A stretch of DNA of 44,520 nucleotides from JBBSIN01 sp038232055. GTDB lineage: Bacteria > Actinomycetota > Actinomycetes > JADGOV01. The position numbers were made by a program, and so were the translations under genes. The stretch spans positions 1 to 44,520 of the forward strand of contig JBBSIN010000015.1 in the NCBI GenBank assembly GCA_038232055.1, in the 5' to 3' direction. Shown here piece after piece: positions 15,930 through 24,761 of this stretch; position 1 is the stretch's first letter; each line of letters begins with the position of its first letter. Below the pieces are notes generated by a model, which saw only the letters and a program-made list of their open reading frames with translations, did no database searches and was not told where the DNA came from.

Positions 15930-16786
15930 TCCCGTCGGAGTTCGACTACGTCCGTGCCGGCTCGCTCGACGAGGCGCTGTCGGTGCTCGCCGAGCACGGC
16001 GAGGAGGCGAAGGTGCTCGCCGGCGGGCAGAGCCTGCTGCCGCTGCTACGCCTGCGGCTGGCGACGCCTTCGGTGCTCGTCGACCTGTCCAGGGCCGAGG
16101 AGCTGCGCGGGGTGCGGGAGGACGGTGACGCCTTGGTCATCGGCGCGATGACGCCGCACCACGACGTCATGCACGACCCGCTCGTCGGGCAGCACGCCGC
16201 ACTGCTGGCCGAGGCGACGTCGACGGTCGCCGACCCCGCCGTACGCCACCTCGGCACGTTCGGTGGTGCCCTCGCCCACGCCGACCCGGCGGGTGACCTG
16301 CCGGCGGTGGCACTGGCGCTCGACGCCGAGATGATCGTCGCAAGCGGGTCGGGACGGCGTACGGTCGCGGCACGCGACTTCTTCCGCGACTACCTCGAGA
16401 CCGCGCTCGGTCCGGCGGAGGTCCTCGTCGAGGTCCGCATCCCCAAGCTGACCGGGTGGGGCGTCCGCTACGAGAAGTTCCATCGGGTGGCCCAGGCATG
16501 GGCGATCGTGGGCGTGGCGGCCGCCGTACGCCGGGAGGACGGCTCCATCGCCGAGGCCCGGATCGGACTGACCAACATGGGCCCCACGCCCGTACGCGCC
16601 GGCTCGGTCGAGTCGGCGCTCTCCGGTGCGCCGGCCAGCCAGGACGCGATCGGCTCGGCGGCCCAGTCGGCAGCGGAGGGCACGTCGCCGTCGTCGGACC
16701 TCAGCGCGAAGTCGGACTACCGGGAGCACCTCGCAAGAGTGCTCACCCGGCGGGCAGTGGTCGCCGCGGCCGGGGTGTCCAGCTGA
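15926..16786 (+). CDS. coxM: FAD-binding medium subunit (CoxM type)
   Basis: 286 aa from GTG 15926, overlapping the coxL stop, with AGGGAG a few nt before. FAD-contact motifs are present: AGGQSLLPLLRLRLA near residue 32 and TFGGALAHADPAGDLP near residue 111, followed by the CODH flavoprotein C-terminal domain. It takes electrons from CoxS and hands them to an acceptor. The C-terminal tail (ASQDAIGSAAQSAAEGTSPSS) is short and Ser/Ala-rich. Third gene of the structural trio. Confidence 0.9.
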   Translation: MIPSEFDYVRAGSLDEALSVLAEHGEEAKVLAGGQSLLPLLRLRLATPSVLVDLSRAEELRGVREDGDALVIGAMTPHHDVMHDPLVGQHAALLAEATSTVADPAVRHLGTFGGALAHADPAGDLPAVALALDAEMIVASGSGRRTVAARDFFRDYLETALGPAEVLVEVRIPKLTGWGVRYEKFHRVAQAWAIVGVAAAVRREDGSIAEARIGLTNMGPTPVRAGSVESALSGAPASQDAIGSAAQSAAEGTSPSSDLSAKSDYREHLARVLTRRAVVAAAGVSS

Positions 16787-16810
16787 CGTCGGGTGACCCC
16801 GATCCAGCCG

Positions 16811-16816
16811 TAACCT
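16811..16816 (+). promoter_or_regulatory. -10 box TAACCT before the coxD-like gene
   Basis: TAACCT lies 7 nt before GTG 16824 in the 37-nt gap after coxM, with no ribosome site between. A separate leaderless promoter for the accessory genes is possible in addition to read-through. Confidence 0.35.
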
Positions 16817-16823
16817 GGGCGGC

Positions 16824-17714
16824 GTGACCTTGCACGCGGCGCAGCGGCCGGCCGACCTCGTGCCGCTTCTTGCGGCACAGGGATACCTCGCCGACGAGGG
16901 GCTAGCGACGGCGGCGTTCCTCGCGCTGAGGTTGGGCCGGCCGCTGTTCTGCGAGGGCGAGGCGGGCGTCGGCAAGACGTCGCTGGCCAAGGCGCTGGCC
17001 GGCCTGCTGGGGGCGCCGCTGCTGCGGCTGCAGTGCTACGAAGGCATCGACGCCGCCCAGGCGCTCTACGACTGGGACTTCCCGCGGCAGCTGCTCCACC
17101 TGCGCGCCGCGGAGGCGGCCGGCGTGAGCGACGCCGAGCGGATCGAGGGTGAGCTGTACTCGCGGCGCTTCCTGCTGGCCCGGCCACTGCTCGCCGCCTT
17201 GGAGACCACGCCATCGGTGCTGCTCGTCGACGAGATCGACCGGGCCGACGACGAGTTCGAGGCGTTCCTGCTCGAGGTGCTCTCCGACTTCACGATCACC
17301 GTGCCGGAGCTCGGGACGATCCGCGCCGAAACTCCTCCCGTGGTGGTGCTGACGTCCAACCGCACCCGAGAGGTGCACGACGCGCTGAAGCGGCGCTGCC
17401 TCTATCACTGGATCGAGCACCCGACGTTCGAGCGTGAGGTCGAGATCGTCCGGCTGCGGGTACCGGAGGCGAGCGAGCGGCTCGCGGCGCAGGTAACGGC
17501 CACGGTGCAGCGGCTGCGCACCGCTGACCTGCTCAAGCCGCCGGGTGTCGCCGAGACGCTCGACTGGACGGAGGCGCTCGTCGCGCTGGGCGCCACGGCG
17601 CTCGACCCGGAGGTCGCCACGGCGACGCTGGGCGCGGTGCTCAAGTACCGCGAGGACCAAGACCGCGCGCGGCGCCTCGACGGGGGGTCGTTCGTCGCGA
17701 CCGCCGTCGGCTGA
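16824..17714 (+). CDS. coxD: MoxR-type AAA+ ATPase (CoxD-like)
   Basis: 296 aa. Walker A GEAGVGKTS (45-53, Lys 51), Walker B LLVDEID around 134-140, sensor region VVVLTSNRTREV, and the MoxR lid domain. In Oligotropha CoxD helps assemble the [CuSMoO2] site; form II loci have homologues for which a general metal-centre chaperone role is inferred. It pairs with the VWA protein downstream, the usual MoxR-VWA couple. Start GTG 16824. Confidence 0.85.
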   Translation: MTLHAAQRPADLVPLLAAQGYLADEGLATAAFLALRLGRPLFCEGEAGVGKTSLAKALAGLLGAPLLRLQCYEGIDAAQALYDWDFPRQLLHLRAAEAAGVSDAERIEGELYSRRFLLARPLLAALETTPSVLLVDEIDRADDEFEAFLLEVLSDFTITVPELGTIRAETPPVVVLTSNRTREVHDALKRRCLYHWIEHPTFEREVEIVRLRVPEASERLAAQVTATVQRLRTADLLKPPGVAETLDWTEALVALGATALDPEVATATLGAVLKYREDQDRARRLDGGSFVATAVG

Positions 17715-17719
17715 GCCGA

Positions 17720-18826
17720 ATGGACCCCGTGCCGACCGCGGTCGGACTGGCCCGGACGTTGGCGGCGGCCGGCGCGCGGATCGGGCCGGAGCGCAGCAGC
17801 CGTTTCGTGGCCGCGCTCGCCGAGCTGGACCCCCACGACCGGGCCCAGGTGTATTGGGCCGGCCGGCTCACGCTCTGCGCTGCGGAAGCCGACCTGGCTC
17901 GCTACGACCGGGTGTTCGCCGCGTACTTCGGCGGCGACCGCCCACCGGTCCTCAGGCAGCCGCGGGTGCTGCGGCCGCTCGCCGTGGCGTCGTACGACGA
18001 GAGCGCCGGCATCGAGTCGCCCGCCGAGGACGAGACCGGCGACGACCAGCCGATGGTGGCGGCGGCCAGCGCTACCGAACTGCTCCGCCAGCGCGACCTT
18101 GCCGGACTCACGCCGGCCGAGCGCGACGCGCTGCGCAGGCTGCTCGCGGCGTTGAGCATGCCGGGCGAGCTCCGTCGCACGCGCCGGCACCGATCTGCCC
18201 GGCGCGGTCGTATCGATCCGGGCCCGTCCACCCGGGAGTTGCTGCGCCACGGTGGCGAGCCGGCGCTGCTCCGCCACCGCGCACCCAGGCGGCGCCCCCG
18301 GCGGGTGGTCCTGCTGGTCGACGTGAGCGGCTCGATGTCGGCGTACGCCGATGCGCTCCTCCGCTTCGCTCATGCCGCCGCGCGGGGTGCCGCCGCCGTG
18401 GAGATCTTCACGATCGGCACCCGGCTCACCAGGGTCACCCGCGAGCTCTCGCACCGCGACCCGGACACCGCGATGGCGGCGCTGTCGTCGGCGGTGCCCG
18501 ACTGGAGCGGCGGCACCAGGCTGGGTGAGCTGCTCAAGCAGTTCCTGGACCGCTGGGGGCAGCGCGGAGTCGCCAGGGGAGCGGTCGTGGTCGTCCTCTC
18601 CGACGGCTGGGAGCGCGGCGACACCGAGCTGCTCGGCGACTCGATGGCCCGACTCCATCGGCTGGCGCATCGGGTCGTCTGGGCCAACCCGCGCAAGGCC
18701 CGGCCGGGATACGCGCCGCTTGCCGCGGGGATGGCCGCCGCGCTGCCGCACGTTGACGACTTCGTGGAGGGACATTCGCTGGCCGCCCTGGAACGGCTCG
18801 CCCAGGTGGTGGCCGGCCGTGCGTGA
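17720..18826 (+). CDS. coxE: VWA-domain protein (CoxE-like)
   Basis: 368 aa. The C-terminal half is a von Willebrand A domain with the MIDAS DxSxS at D201-S203-S205 (LVDVSGSMSAY), a Thr in SGGTRLGELL and a later LSDGWERGD. The N-terminal half is the helical CoxE region with an Arg-rich stretch (RRTRRHRSARRGR). Such proteins are partners of MoxR ATPases in cofactor insertion. It starts 5 nt after coxD and overlaps xdhC by 8 bases. Confidence 0.85.
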   Translation: MDPVPTAVGLARTLAAAGARIGPERSSRFVAALAELDPHDRAQVYWAGRLTLCAAEADLARYDRVFAAYFGGDRPPVLRQPRVLRPLAVASYDESAGIESPAEDETGDDQPMVAAASATELLRQRDLAGLTPAERDALRRLLAALSMPGELRRTRRHRSARRGRIDPGPSTRELLRHGGEPALLRHRAPRRRPRRVVLLVDVSGSMSAYADALLRFAHAAARGAAAVEIFTIGTRLTRVTRELSHRDPDTAMAALSSAVPDWSGGTRLGELLKQFLDRWGQRGVARGAVVVVLSDGWERGDTELLGDSMARLHRLAHRVVWANPRKARPGYAPLAAGMAAALPHVDDFVEGHSLAALERLAQVVAGRA

Positions 18827-19916
18827 GATCGCCGCCGAGCTGCGCCGCTGGTACGACGCCGACGGCACCGTGGGGCTCGCCACCGTCGTCGGGGTGTCGA
18901 GGAGTGCGCCGAGGCAGCCGGGCGCTGCCATGGCCGTCGGTCCAGGGGACGAGGTGGTCGGCAGCGTCTCGGGCGGCTGCGTCGAGGGTGCCGTCTTCGA
19001 GCTGGCCAAGGACGTGGTCGAGACCGGCGAGCCGGTGCTGCAGACGTTCGGCTACAGCGACGACGACGCGTTCGCGGTCGGGCTCACCTGCGGTGGGGAG
19101 ATCACGCTCTACGTCCGGGCGGTGTCTCGGAACCGGCAGCCGTGGCTGGCCGACGTGCTGACGTCGGTGCAGGACCACCAGCCGGTCGCCGTCGCCAGTG
19201 CCGTGGACGGCTTCGGCGGTGAGATGGCGGTGTGGCCGGACCGGGTTGCCGGTTCGCTCGGCAACGAGGGGCTCGACGCCGCGGTCACCGACGACGCCCG
19301 CGGCATGCTCGGGCAGGGGCAGACCGGCCAGCGTCACTACGGCCCCCGAGGCGAGCGGCGGCGCGACGACGTGACGGTCTTCGTGCAGACCTACGCCCCG
19401 CCGCCCCGGCTCTACGTCTTCGGGGCCATCGACTTCGCGGCTGCGGTCGCCCGGGTGGGCGCGTTCCTCGGCTACCACGTCACGGTGTGCGACGCGCGAC
19501 CGCTCTTCGCGACGGTCAAGCGCTTTCCGGAGGCCGACGCGGTGGTGGTGGAGTGGCCGCACAAGTTCCTGACCAGGGCAGTGGCGGAGGGCGGGGTCGA
19601 CGACCGGACGGTCATCGCGGTGCTCACCCACGACCCGAAGTTCGACGTACCGCTGCTCGAGGTCGCGCTGCGCACGCCGGCGGCCTACATCGGCGCGATG
19701 GGCAGCCGCCGGACCCACGACGACCGCCTGGCCCGGCTCCGGGAGCGTGGGCTGGCGGAGGCGGAGCTGAGCCGGCTGCGGTCGCCGATCGGCCTGGACC
19801 TCGGCGCCCGTACGCCGGAGGAGACCGCGGTGTCCATTGCCGCCGAGATGGTCCAGTGCCGCTGGGGCGGCTCGGGGCGTCCGCTCGCCTCGACGTCCGG
19901 CGCGATCCACCGGTGA
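18819..19916 (+). CDS. XdhC/CoxF-type molybdenum cofactor maturation protein
   Basis: 365 aa from GTG 18819, which overlaps the VWA stop. The N-terminal XdhC/CoxI domain is seen in VSRSAPRQPGAAMAV and SVSGGCVEGAVFELA. A C-terminal Rossmann domain begins RLYVFGAIDFAAAVARVGAF and contains YIGAMGSRRTHDDR and the ending RSPIGLDLGARTPEETAVSIAAE. Family members bind and sulfurate molybdenum cofactor before its insertion. The Rossmann glycine loop is GAIDFA rather than GAGHVA, as I recall for actinobacterial Cox-type members. Acts on CoxL by inference. Confidence 0.85.
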   Translation: MREIAAELRRWYDADGTVGLATVVGVSRSAPRQPGAAMAVGPGDEVVGSVSGGCVEGAVFELAKDVVETGEPVLQTFGYSDDDAFAVGLTCGGEITLYVRAVSRNRQPWLADVLTSVQDHQPVAVASAVDGFGGEMAVWPDRVAGSLGNEGLDAAVTDDARGMLGQGQTGQRHYGPRGERRRDDVTVFVQTYAPPPRLYVFGAIDFAAAVARVGAFLGYHVTVCDARPLFATVKRFPEADAVVVEWPHKFLTRAVAEGGVDDRTVIAVLTHDPKFDVPLLEVALRTPAAYIGAMGSRRTHDDRLARLRERGLAEAELSRLRSPIGLDLGARTPEETAVSIAAEMVQCRWGGSGRPLASTSGAIHR

Positions 19917-19920
19917 GGCG

Positions 19921-20520
19921 GTGAGCGTCGCCGGGCTGCTGCTCGCCGCCGGCGCCGGCACCCGCTTCGGGCGGCCCAAGGCACTGGTGACCTACGACGG
20001 GCAGCTCCTCGTCGAGCACGGGACCGCGCTGCTGCGTGCCGCCGGCTGCCAGCCGGTACTCACCGTGCTGGGGGCCGCGGCCGACGAGGTACGGCGCAGC
20101 GCCGATCTCAGCGGCGTCCTCGTCGTGGTCAACGTCGACTGGGCGACCGGCATGGGCTCCTCGCTCGTCGCCGGTCTCCGCGCCCTGCCGGCCGAGGCGG
20201 ACGCAGTGGTCGTCGCGCTCGCCGACCAACCGCTGGTCGGACCGGTCGCTGTGTCGCGGCTCGCGGCGGCATGGCAGGGTGGTGCCGTCGCGGCTGTCGC
20301 GACGTACGACGGGTCGCCCCGTAACCCGGTCCTTCTCGACCGGGCGATCTGGAGCGAGGTCGCCGCCGCTGCCGCGGGCGACGCGGGGGCGCGGGGGTGG
20401 CTCCGCAGCCACTCGGAGCGAGTCACGGCCGTGCCGTGCGATGGGACCGGCTCGCCGTACGACCTCGACACGCCCGAGGACCTCGAGACACTGCTGAGCA
20501 TGCAGGAGGAGATCCGTTGA
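19921..20520 (+). CDS. mocA: MocA-like molybdenum cofactor cytidylyltransferase
   Basis: 199 aa from GTG 19921, 4 nt after xdhC. MobA/MocA NTP-transferase fold: N-terminal LLLAAGAGTRFGRPKALV, then VVVALADQPLVGP with the metal-binding Asp, and SPRNPVLLDR. DLDTPEDLE is the C-terminal signature of the family. MocA adds CMP to molybdopterin to form the MCD cofactor, the form used by CODH-type enzymes, which fits the locus. A guanylyltransferase (MobA) is the less likely alternative. Confidence 0.8.
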   Translation: MSVAGLLLAAGAGTRFGRPKALVTYDGQLLVEHGTALLRAAGCQPVLTVLGAAADEVRRSADLSGVLVVVNVDWATGMGSSLVAGLRALPAEADAVVVALADQPLVGPVAVSRLAAAWQGGAVAAVATYDGSPRNPVLLDRAIWSEVAAAAAGDAGARGWLRSHSERVTAVPCDGTGSPYDLDTPEDLETLLSMQEEIR

Positions 20521-21299
20521 AGCTGGAGCACTCGTTTTCCGTTGCTGTTTCACCCGAGGAGGCCTGGCCGGTCCTGCTCGACGTACGACGCATCGCCCCG
20601 TGTATGCCCGGCACCACGATCGACACCGTCGACGGCGACGACTTCACCGGCAAGGTGAAGGTCAAGGTGGGGCCGATCACCGTCACCTACTCCGGCAACG
20701 CCAGCTTCACCGAGAAGGACGAGGCGGCCCGGCGGGCCGTCATCGTGGCGAAGGGCAAGGAGACCCGCGGCTCGGGCACCGCCCAGGCGACGGTGACCGG
20801 GACGCTGCGTCCCGAAGGCACCGGCACGCGGGTCGATGTCGTCACCGACCTCGCAATCACCGGCAAGCCGGCGCAGTTCGGGCGCGGGGTCATGGCCGAG
20901 GTCGGTGCCAAGCTCATCGGGCAGTTCGCCGACTGCCTCGAAGCGGAGCTCACCGGCCCGGCACCGGAGCATGGCACGCCAACCGACGGCGCCGCGCCAA
21001 CCGACGGCCCCGCGCCGACGGCACCGCCGGACACCGCGCCCGTGACGGCGACCCCGAGCGGCACGTTCTCCCCGGTCACGCCGTCCGCCGCCGCTCCGGC
21101 GGCGGCCCAGCCCGAGCCCGCCCCGCAGCCGGCCGCCGCAGTACATCCCCAGCCACCCAGTGCGACCCGCCCCACGCCGGAGGCGATCGACCTGCTCCAG
21201 ACGGCCGGCGCGCCGTTGGCCAAGCGGGTCGCCCCGATCCTCGCTTTCGTGGCGGTCGCCGTCGCGGCCCTCGTGGTGTTGCGCCGGCGGCGGAGCTGA
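20517..21299 (+). CDS. coxG: CoxG-like SRPBCC protein with C-terminal membrane anchor
   Basis: 260 aa from TTG 20517, which overlaps the mocA stop and has a strong AGGAGG upstream. Residues 1-145 are an SRPBCC/CoxG domain (SVAVSPEEAWPVLLDVRRIAPCMPGTTI). A Pro/Ala/Thr-rich linker of about 95 residues follows, with two copies of APTDG, and one membrane helix (ILAFVAVAVAALVVLRRRRS) ends the protein with positive residues inside. Studied CoxG proteins recruit CODH to the membrane and bind menaquinone, so this one likely tethers the enzyme near the respiratory chain. Confidence 0.85.
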   Translation: MKLEHSFSVAVSPEEAWPVLLDVRRIAPCMPGTTIDTVDGDDFTGKVKVKVGPITVTYSGNASFTEKDEAARRAVIVAKGKETRGSGTAQATVTGTLRPEGTGTRVDVVTDLAITGKPAQFGRGVMAEVGAKLIGQFADCLEAELTGPAPEHGTPTDGAAPTDGPAPTAPPDTAPVTATPSGTFSPVTPSAAAPAAAQPEPAPQPAAAVHPQPPSATRPTPEAIDLLQTAGAPLAKRVAPILAFVAVAVAALVVLRRRRS

Positions 21300-21301
21300 G
21301 G

Positions 21302-22315
21302 GTGGGGGTCGACGCCCTTCTCGTCCTCTCCTTCGGCGGGCCCGAGGGACCCGACGACGTCGTGCCGTTCCTCGAGAACGTCACCCGTGGGCGAAACATC
21401 CCCCGCGAACGCCTGCTCGACGTCGCACAGCACTACTACGCGCTGGGCGGCGTCAGCCCGATCAACGGCCAGAACCGGGATCTTGTCGCCGCGCTGGAGA
21501 AGGAGTTCGCAGAGCACGGACCGCCGCTACGCATCTTCTGGGGCAACCGCAACTGGGCGCCGTACCTGGAGGAGACGGTTCGCGACATGGCGGCGGCGGG
21601 GGTGCAGCATGCCGCGGCGTACGCCACGGCTGCCTACGCCGGTTACTCCAGCTGCCGCCAGTACCGGGAGGACATCGACCGGGCACGGGCCGCGGTCGGG
21701 CCGGCCGCGCCACGTATCACCAAGCTCCGGCACTTCTTCGACCACCCCGGATTCGTCGAGCCGATGGCCCGGCACGCCGTCGACGCGCTGGCCGGATTGC
21801 CGGCCGACCGGCGGCTCGGCGCCCACCTCGTCTTCACCGCGCACAGCGTGCCGATCGCGATGGCCGAGCGCGCGGGGCTCCGGGGCGGGGCGTACGTCGC
21901 GCAGCTACGGGAGAGCTGCCGCCTGGTCGCCGGCCTCGTCGGCGGCGACCACCCCTGGCAGCTCGTCTGGCAGAGCCGCAGCGGCCCGCCGGCGCAGCCC
22001 TGGCTCGAGCCCGACGTCGGCGACCACCTGCAGAAGATCGCGGCCGCGGGGGCGCCGGGCGCCGTACTAGTGCCCGTGGGAGTCCTCTCCGATCACGTCG
22101 AGGTCCGCCACGACCTCGACGTCGAGGCCCGGCAGCGCGCCGAGGAGGTCGGGCTTCCGCTGGCCAGAGCGGCGACCGTTGGAACCGAGCCGGATTTCGT
22201 TTCCATGATCCGCGAGCTGGTCCGTGAGGTCGACGAGGCAGGCCTGCCGCACCGCGGCCTCGGCGACCCGGCGCTGCGCTGGACGAACTGCCCGGCCGGC
22301 TGCTGTCTGGCGTGA
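21302..22315 (+). CDS. cpfC: Coproporphyrin III ferrochelatase
   Basis: 337 aa from GTG 21302, 2 nt after coxG. Ferrochelatase motifs: LLVLSFGGPEGPDDV at the start, catalytic His in VFTAHSVP, and PVGVLSDHVEVRHDLD with the conserved acidic pair. The C-terminus NCPAGCCLA has three clustered Cys, as in the [2Fe-2S]-containing actinobacterial enzymes. It inserts Fe(II) into coproporphyrin III in the coproporphyrin-dependent heme pathway. Close linkage to coxG suggests shared transcription; a functional tie to the Cox enzyme is not evident. Confidence 0.9.
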   Translation: MGVDALLVLSFGGPEGPDDVVPFLENVTRGRNIPRERLLDVAQHYYALGGVSPINGQNRDLVAALEKEFAEHGPPLRIFWGNRNWAPYLEETVRDMAAAGVQHAAAYATAAYAGYSSCRQYREDIDRARAAVGPAAPRITKLRHFFDHPGFVEPMARHAVDALAGLPADRRLGAHLVFTAHSVPIAMAERAGLRGGAYVAQLRESCRLVAGLVGGDHPWQLVWQSRSGPPAQPWLEPDVGDHLQKIAAAGAPGAVLVPVGVLSDHVEVRHDLDVEARQRAEEVGLPLARAATVGTEPDFVSMIRELVREVDEAGLPHRGLGDPALRWTNCPAGCCLA

Positions 22316-22389
22316 CGCGCGGCCAAGTTGCCGCCATCGTGGCCGTTGCCGTGTCACGATGGCCTTCCTGGGCCAGGGAAAGGGGCGAG

Positions 22390-22620
22390 ATGGACTCCGA
22401 CGAGCTCCGGGCCATGTTCACGCGGCTCTACGACCGCGCACGCGACGCCCTCCAGCAGCTGATGGCCGAGATTCGCCGGCTCACCGCGCCGATCCTCGCG
22501 GCGTGGGCACGATTCACGATCGAACGCTGGGAACGGGTGCGCGCCTATGTCGCGACGCATCCGGATCTCGCCGAGTTCGACGCGTGGCTCGACCGCTGGT
22601 ACTCCTTCGGCGCCGCCTGA
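22390..22620 (+). CDS. Hypothetical 76-aa protein
   Basis: Starts at ATG 22390 with AAGGGG about 5 nt upstream; a longer frame from GTG 22312, overlapping the ferrochelatase stop, has no ribosome site and low-quality extra residues. The product (MDSDELRAMFTRLYDRARDA...) is predicted almost wholly alpha-helical, rich in Arg, Ala and Trp, with no membrane segment or signal. Probably co-transcribed with cpfC. No family recognised. Confidence 0.55.
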   Translation: MDSDELRAMFTRLYDRARDALQQLMAEIRRLTAPILAAWARFTIERWERVRAYVATHPDLAEFDAWLDRWYSFGAA

Positions 22621-22675
22621 GGGATCGACGAAGGGTCCGGCGCTGGCCCCGGCACTGATCACGTAACGCGTAACG

Positions 22676-23581
22676 CTACCGCTGGCGGATGCCCCAGGCG
22701 CCGGTCCAGGTCTGGCCCGGCTCGAGGGAAACGACGTCGATGCCGCTGCCAAAGGCGTTGGGCGGTCCGCTCATCGGCTCCACGCCGAGCCCGGTCCGCC
22801 GCTTGTCCGGGGGCAGCGTGTCGCCGGTGAAGACCTCGAAGTAGCGGTACGCCGCGTCCAGCCAGATCTCGGCGGTCCACTCGCCGGTGAGCGAAGCCCG
22901 GAAGACGCCGTCCGCGTCCCGGTCGAGGTCGGCGTAGGCGTAGTCGATGTGCGTGTCCCCCAGCCGGCGCGGTGAACGGAAGTCGTACGGCGTGCCCTCG
23001 ACCGGCTCGACACCGGTCGGGATCTGCTGCGCGCCGGTGGGGAGGTACGACGCGGCGGGTACGTGCAGCGTGGCGCCGTCGATCCGGTCGAGCCCGACCG
23101 CGAGGTAGGGATGCGCGCCGGCGGCGAAGGGCGCGGCGGTGTCGGTGGAGTTGCTCGCCGTCGTCCGGACCGTGATGCCGGTGGCGTCGACGACGTACTC
23201 GATCATCAGCTCCAGCGTCCACGCCCATCCGGTCTGCGGCGGCAGCCGGTAGGTCATCACGACGGAGTCGCTGCCGCGCTTCGCGCAGTTCCAGTTGACC
23301 CAGCGGGCGAGTCCGTGAATCGCGCAGTTCTGCTCGGGTTCGGTGACCGCCAGCTGCTGCTCCTCGCCGCGCCAGGTGTAGCGGCCGTCCTTGATCCGGT
23401 TCGGCCAGGGTAGCAACGACTGGCCACGCGCGCCGACGCAGACCTCGTCGGCGGAGTAGCCGTCGAGGAGCTGCCGGCCGCCCACGGTGAGTTCGCGCAG
23501 CGCGCCACCCACCTCGACCACCGTCGCCACGGTGTCGCCGGAGCGGATCTCGAACTGGTTCCCGGAGGGATGCGCTGCCAT
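22676..23581 (-). CDS. Aldose 1-epimerase (galactose mutarotase family)
   Basis: 301 aa from ATG 23581. Family marks: LPWPNRIKDGRYTWRG with the substrate-binding Asn-Arg, the His in NCAIHGLARW, the catalytic-type His in FAAGAHPYLAVG, and a Glu near the end in GLGVEPMSGPPNAFGSG. It interconverts alpha and beta anomers of aldohexoses in the cytoplasm. The variant (GVEPMSGPPNA) is the actinobacterial type whose sugar is often untested. Divergent from the transhydrogenase operon with about 50 nt between. Confidence 0.85.
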   Translation of the reverse strand: MAAHPSGNQFEIRSGDTVATVVEVGGALRELTVGGRQLLDGYSADEVCVGARGQSLLPWPNRIKDGRYTWRGEEQQLAVTEPEQNCAIHGLARWVNWNCAKRGSDSVVMTYRLPPQTGWAWTLELMIEYVVDATGITVRTTASNSTDTAAPFAAGAHPYLAVGLDRIDGATLHVPAASYLPTGAQQIPTGVEPVEGTPYDFRSPRRLGDTHIDYAYADLDRDADGVFRASLTGEWTAEIWLDAAYRYFEVFTGDTLPPDKRRTGLGVEPMSGPPNAFGSGIDVVSLEPGQTWTGAWGIRQR

Positions 23582-23620
23582 GTCACACGTCCTACCCTCC
23601 CAGCCCGGGACGCAGCCAGG

Positions 23621-23626
23621 TAGGTT
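23621..23626 (+). promoter_or_regulatory. -10 box TAGGTT for the transhydrogenase operon (leaderless type)
   Basis: TAGGTT lies 7 nt before GTG 23634, followed by TCGC as before galE. No ribosome site lies between. Confidence 0.45.
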
Positions 23627-23633
23627 CGCCCTG

Positions 23634-24761
23634 GTGCGTGCTGCAGTGCTGACCGAGACCCGGGCGGGGGAGTGCCGGGTGGCGGCGACCCCGGAGACGG
23701 TGGGCAGGCTGGCCGTCGCCGGCTGGACGGTCGCCGTCGAGGCGGGAGCCGGTGCCGCCGCCGGCTTCACCGACGCGGCGTACGACGACCGCGGCGCAGC
23801 GATCCTCCCTTCGCCGGGCGACGCGCTGGCCGGGGCCGACGTGCTGCTCGCCGTCGCCCCGCCGGCCGACGAGGTCGCCGATACGCTGCCCGAGGGCGCT
23901 GCAGTGCTCGGGCTGCTCGAGCCCGGCTCATCAGGGACGCTGTTGCGCGCGCTCGCCGCGCGTCGCGGGTCGGCGTTCGCCCTGGAGCTGCTGCCCCGGA
24001 CCTCGCGCGCCCAGGGCATGGACGCCCTCTCCTCCCAGTCGCTCGTCGCCGGCTACCGCGCCGTGCTGGAGGCTGCAATCCGATTGCCCCGGTTCTTCCC
24101 GCTGGCCATGACGGCCGCCGGGACGGTGCCGCCGGCGAAGGTGCTCGTGCTCGGCGCCGGTGTCGCCGGCCTGCAGGCGATCGCGACCGCGCGTCGGATG
24201 GGTGCTGTCGTGTCGGCGAACGACGTGCGGCAGGCGGCGGCGGAGGAGGTGCGCTCCCTCGGCGCGACGTTCGTCGATCTGACCCTCGATTCGATGGAGG
24301 GCAAGGGCGGCTACGCCCGGGAGCAGTCGGCGGACTACGTACGCCGCCAGCGGGAGTTGCTCGGCGAGCACGTCGCTGCCGCCGACGTCGTCATCGCCAC
24401 CGCGGCGATCCCCGGCCGCCGGGCGCCGCTGCTCGTCACCCGCGGGATGGTGGAGGCGATGCGCCCGGGGTCGGTGATCGTCGACCTGGCGGCGGAGAGC
24501 GGCGGAAACTGCGAGCTCTCGCGTCCGGGCGAGGACGTCCGGCACGCCGGCGTGACCGTTCACGGCGTGCGCAACGTCGCGTCGACCATGCCCACTCACG
24601 CCAGCGCCCTCTACGCCCGCAACGTGGCGGCTCTCCTGCTCCTGCTGACCCGCGACGGCACCTTTGCGCCCGACTTTACCGACGACCTCGTCAGCGGCTG
24701 CTGCCTGCTGCGCGACGGGCAGCCGCACCACGACCTGGCCCGGGAGGCGCTGACGGCATGA
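23634..24761 (+). CDS. pntAA: NAD(P) transhydrogenase subunit alpha 1 (soluble NAD-binding domain)
   Basis: 375 aa, alanine dehydrogenase/PntA fold. N-terminal VLTETRAGECRVAATPETV, RAQGMDALSSQS loop, then the dinucleotide fold KVLVLGAGVAGLQAIATARRMGA. It holds the NAD(H) site (domain I) of the proton-translocating transhydrogenase, which uses the proton gradient to drive hydride transfer from NADH to NADP. The subunit ends before any membrane helix, as in the split three-gene form. Start GTG 23634; it overlaps pntAB by ATGA. Confidence 0.9.
   Translation: MRAAVLTETRAGECRVAATPETVGRLAVAGWTVAVEAGAGAAAGFTDAAYDDRGAAILPSPGDALAGADVLLAVAPPADEVADTLPEGAAVLGLLEPGSSGTLLRALAARRGSAFALELLPRTSRAQGMDALSSQSLVAGYRAVLEAAIRLPRFFPLAMTAAGTVPPAKVLVLGAGVAGLQAIATARRMGAVVSANDVRQAAAEEVRSLGATFVDLTLDSMEGKGGYAREQSADYVRRQRELLGEHVAAADVVIATAAIPGRRAPLLVTRGMVEAMRPGSVIVDLAAESGGNCELSRPGEDVRHAGVTVHGVRNVASTMPTHASALYARNVAALLLLLTRDGTFAPDFTDDLVSGCCLLRDGQPHHDLAREALTA

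Noticed and set aside
17405..19009. Long minus-strand frame across coxD, coxE and xdhC
   Set aside because: Shadow: three well-matched families lie on the plus strand.
22676..24019. Longer form of the aldose epimerase extending to 24019
   Set aside because: The extension is antisense to pntAA; the family starts at ATG 23581.
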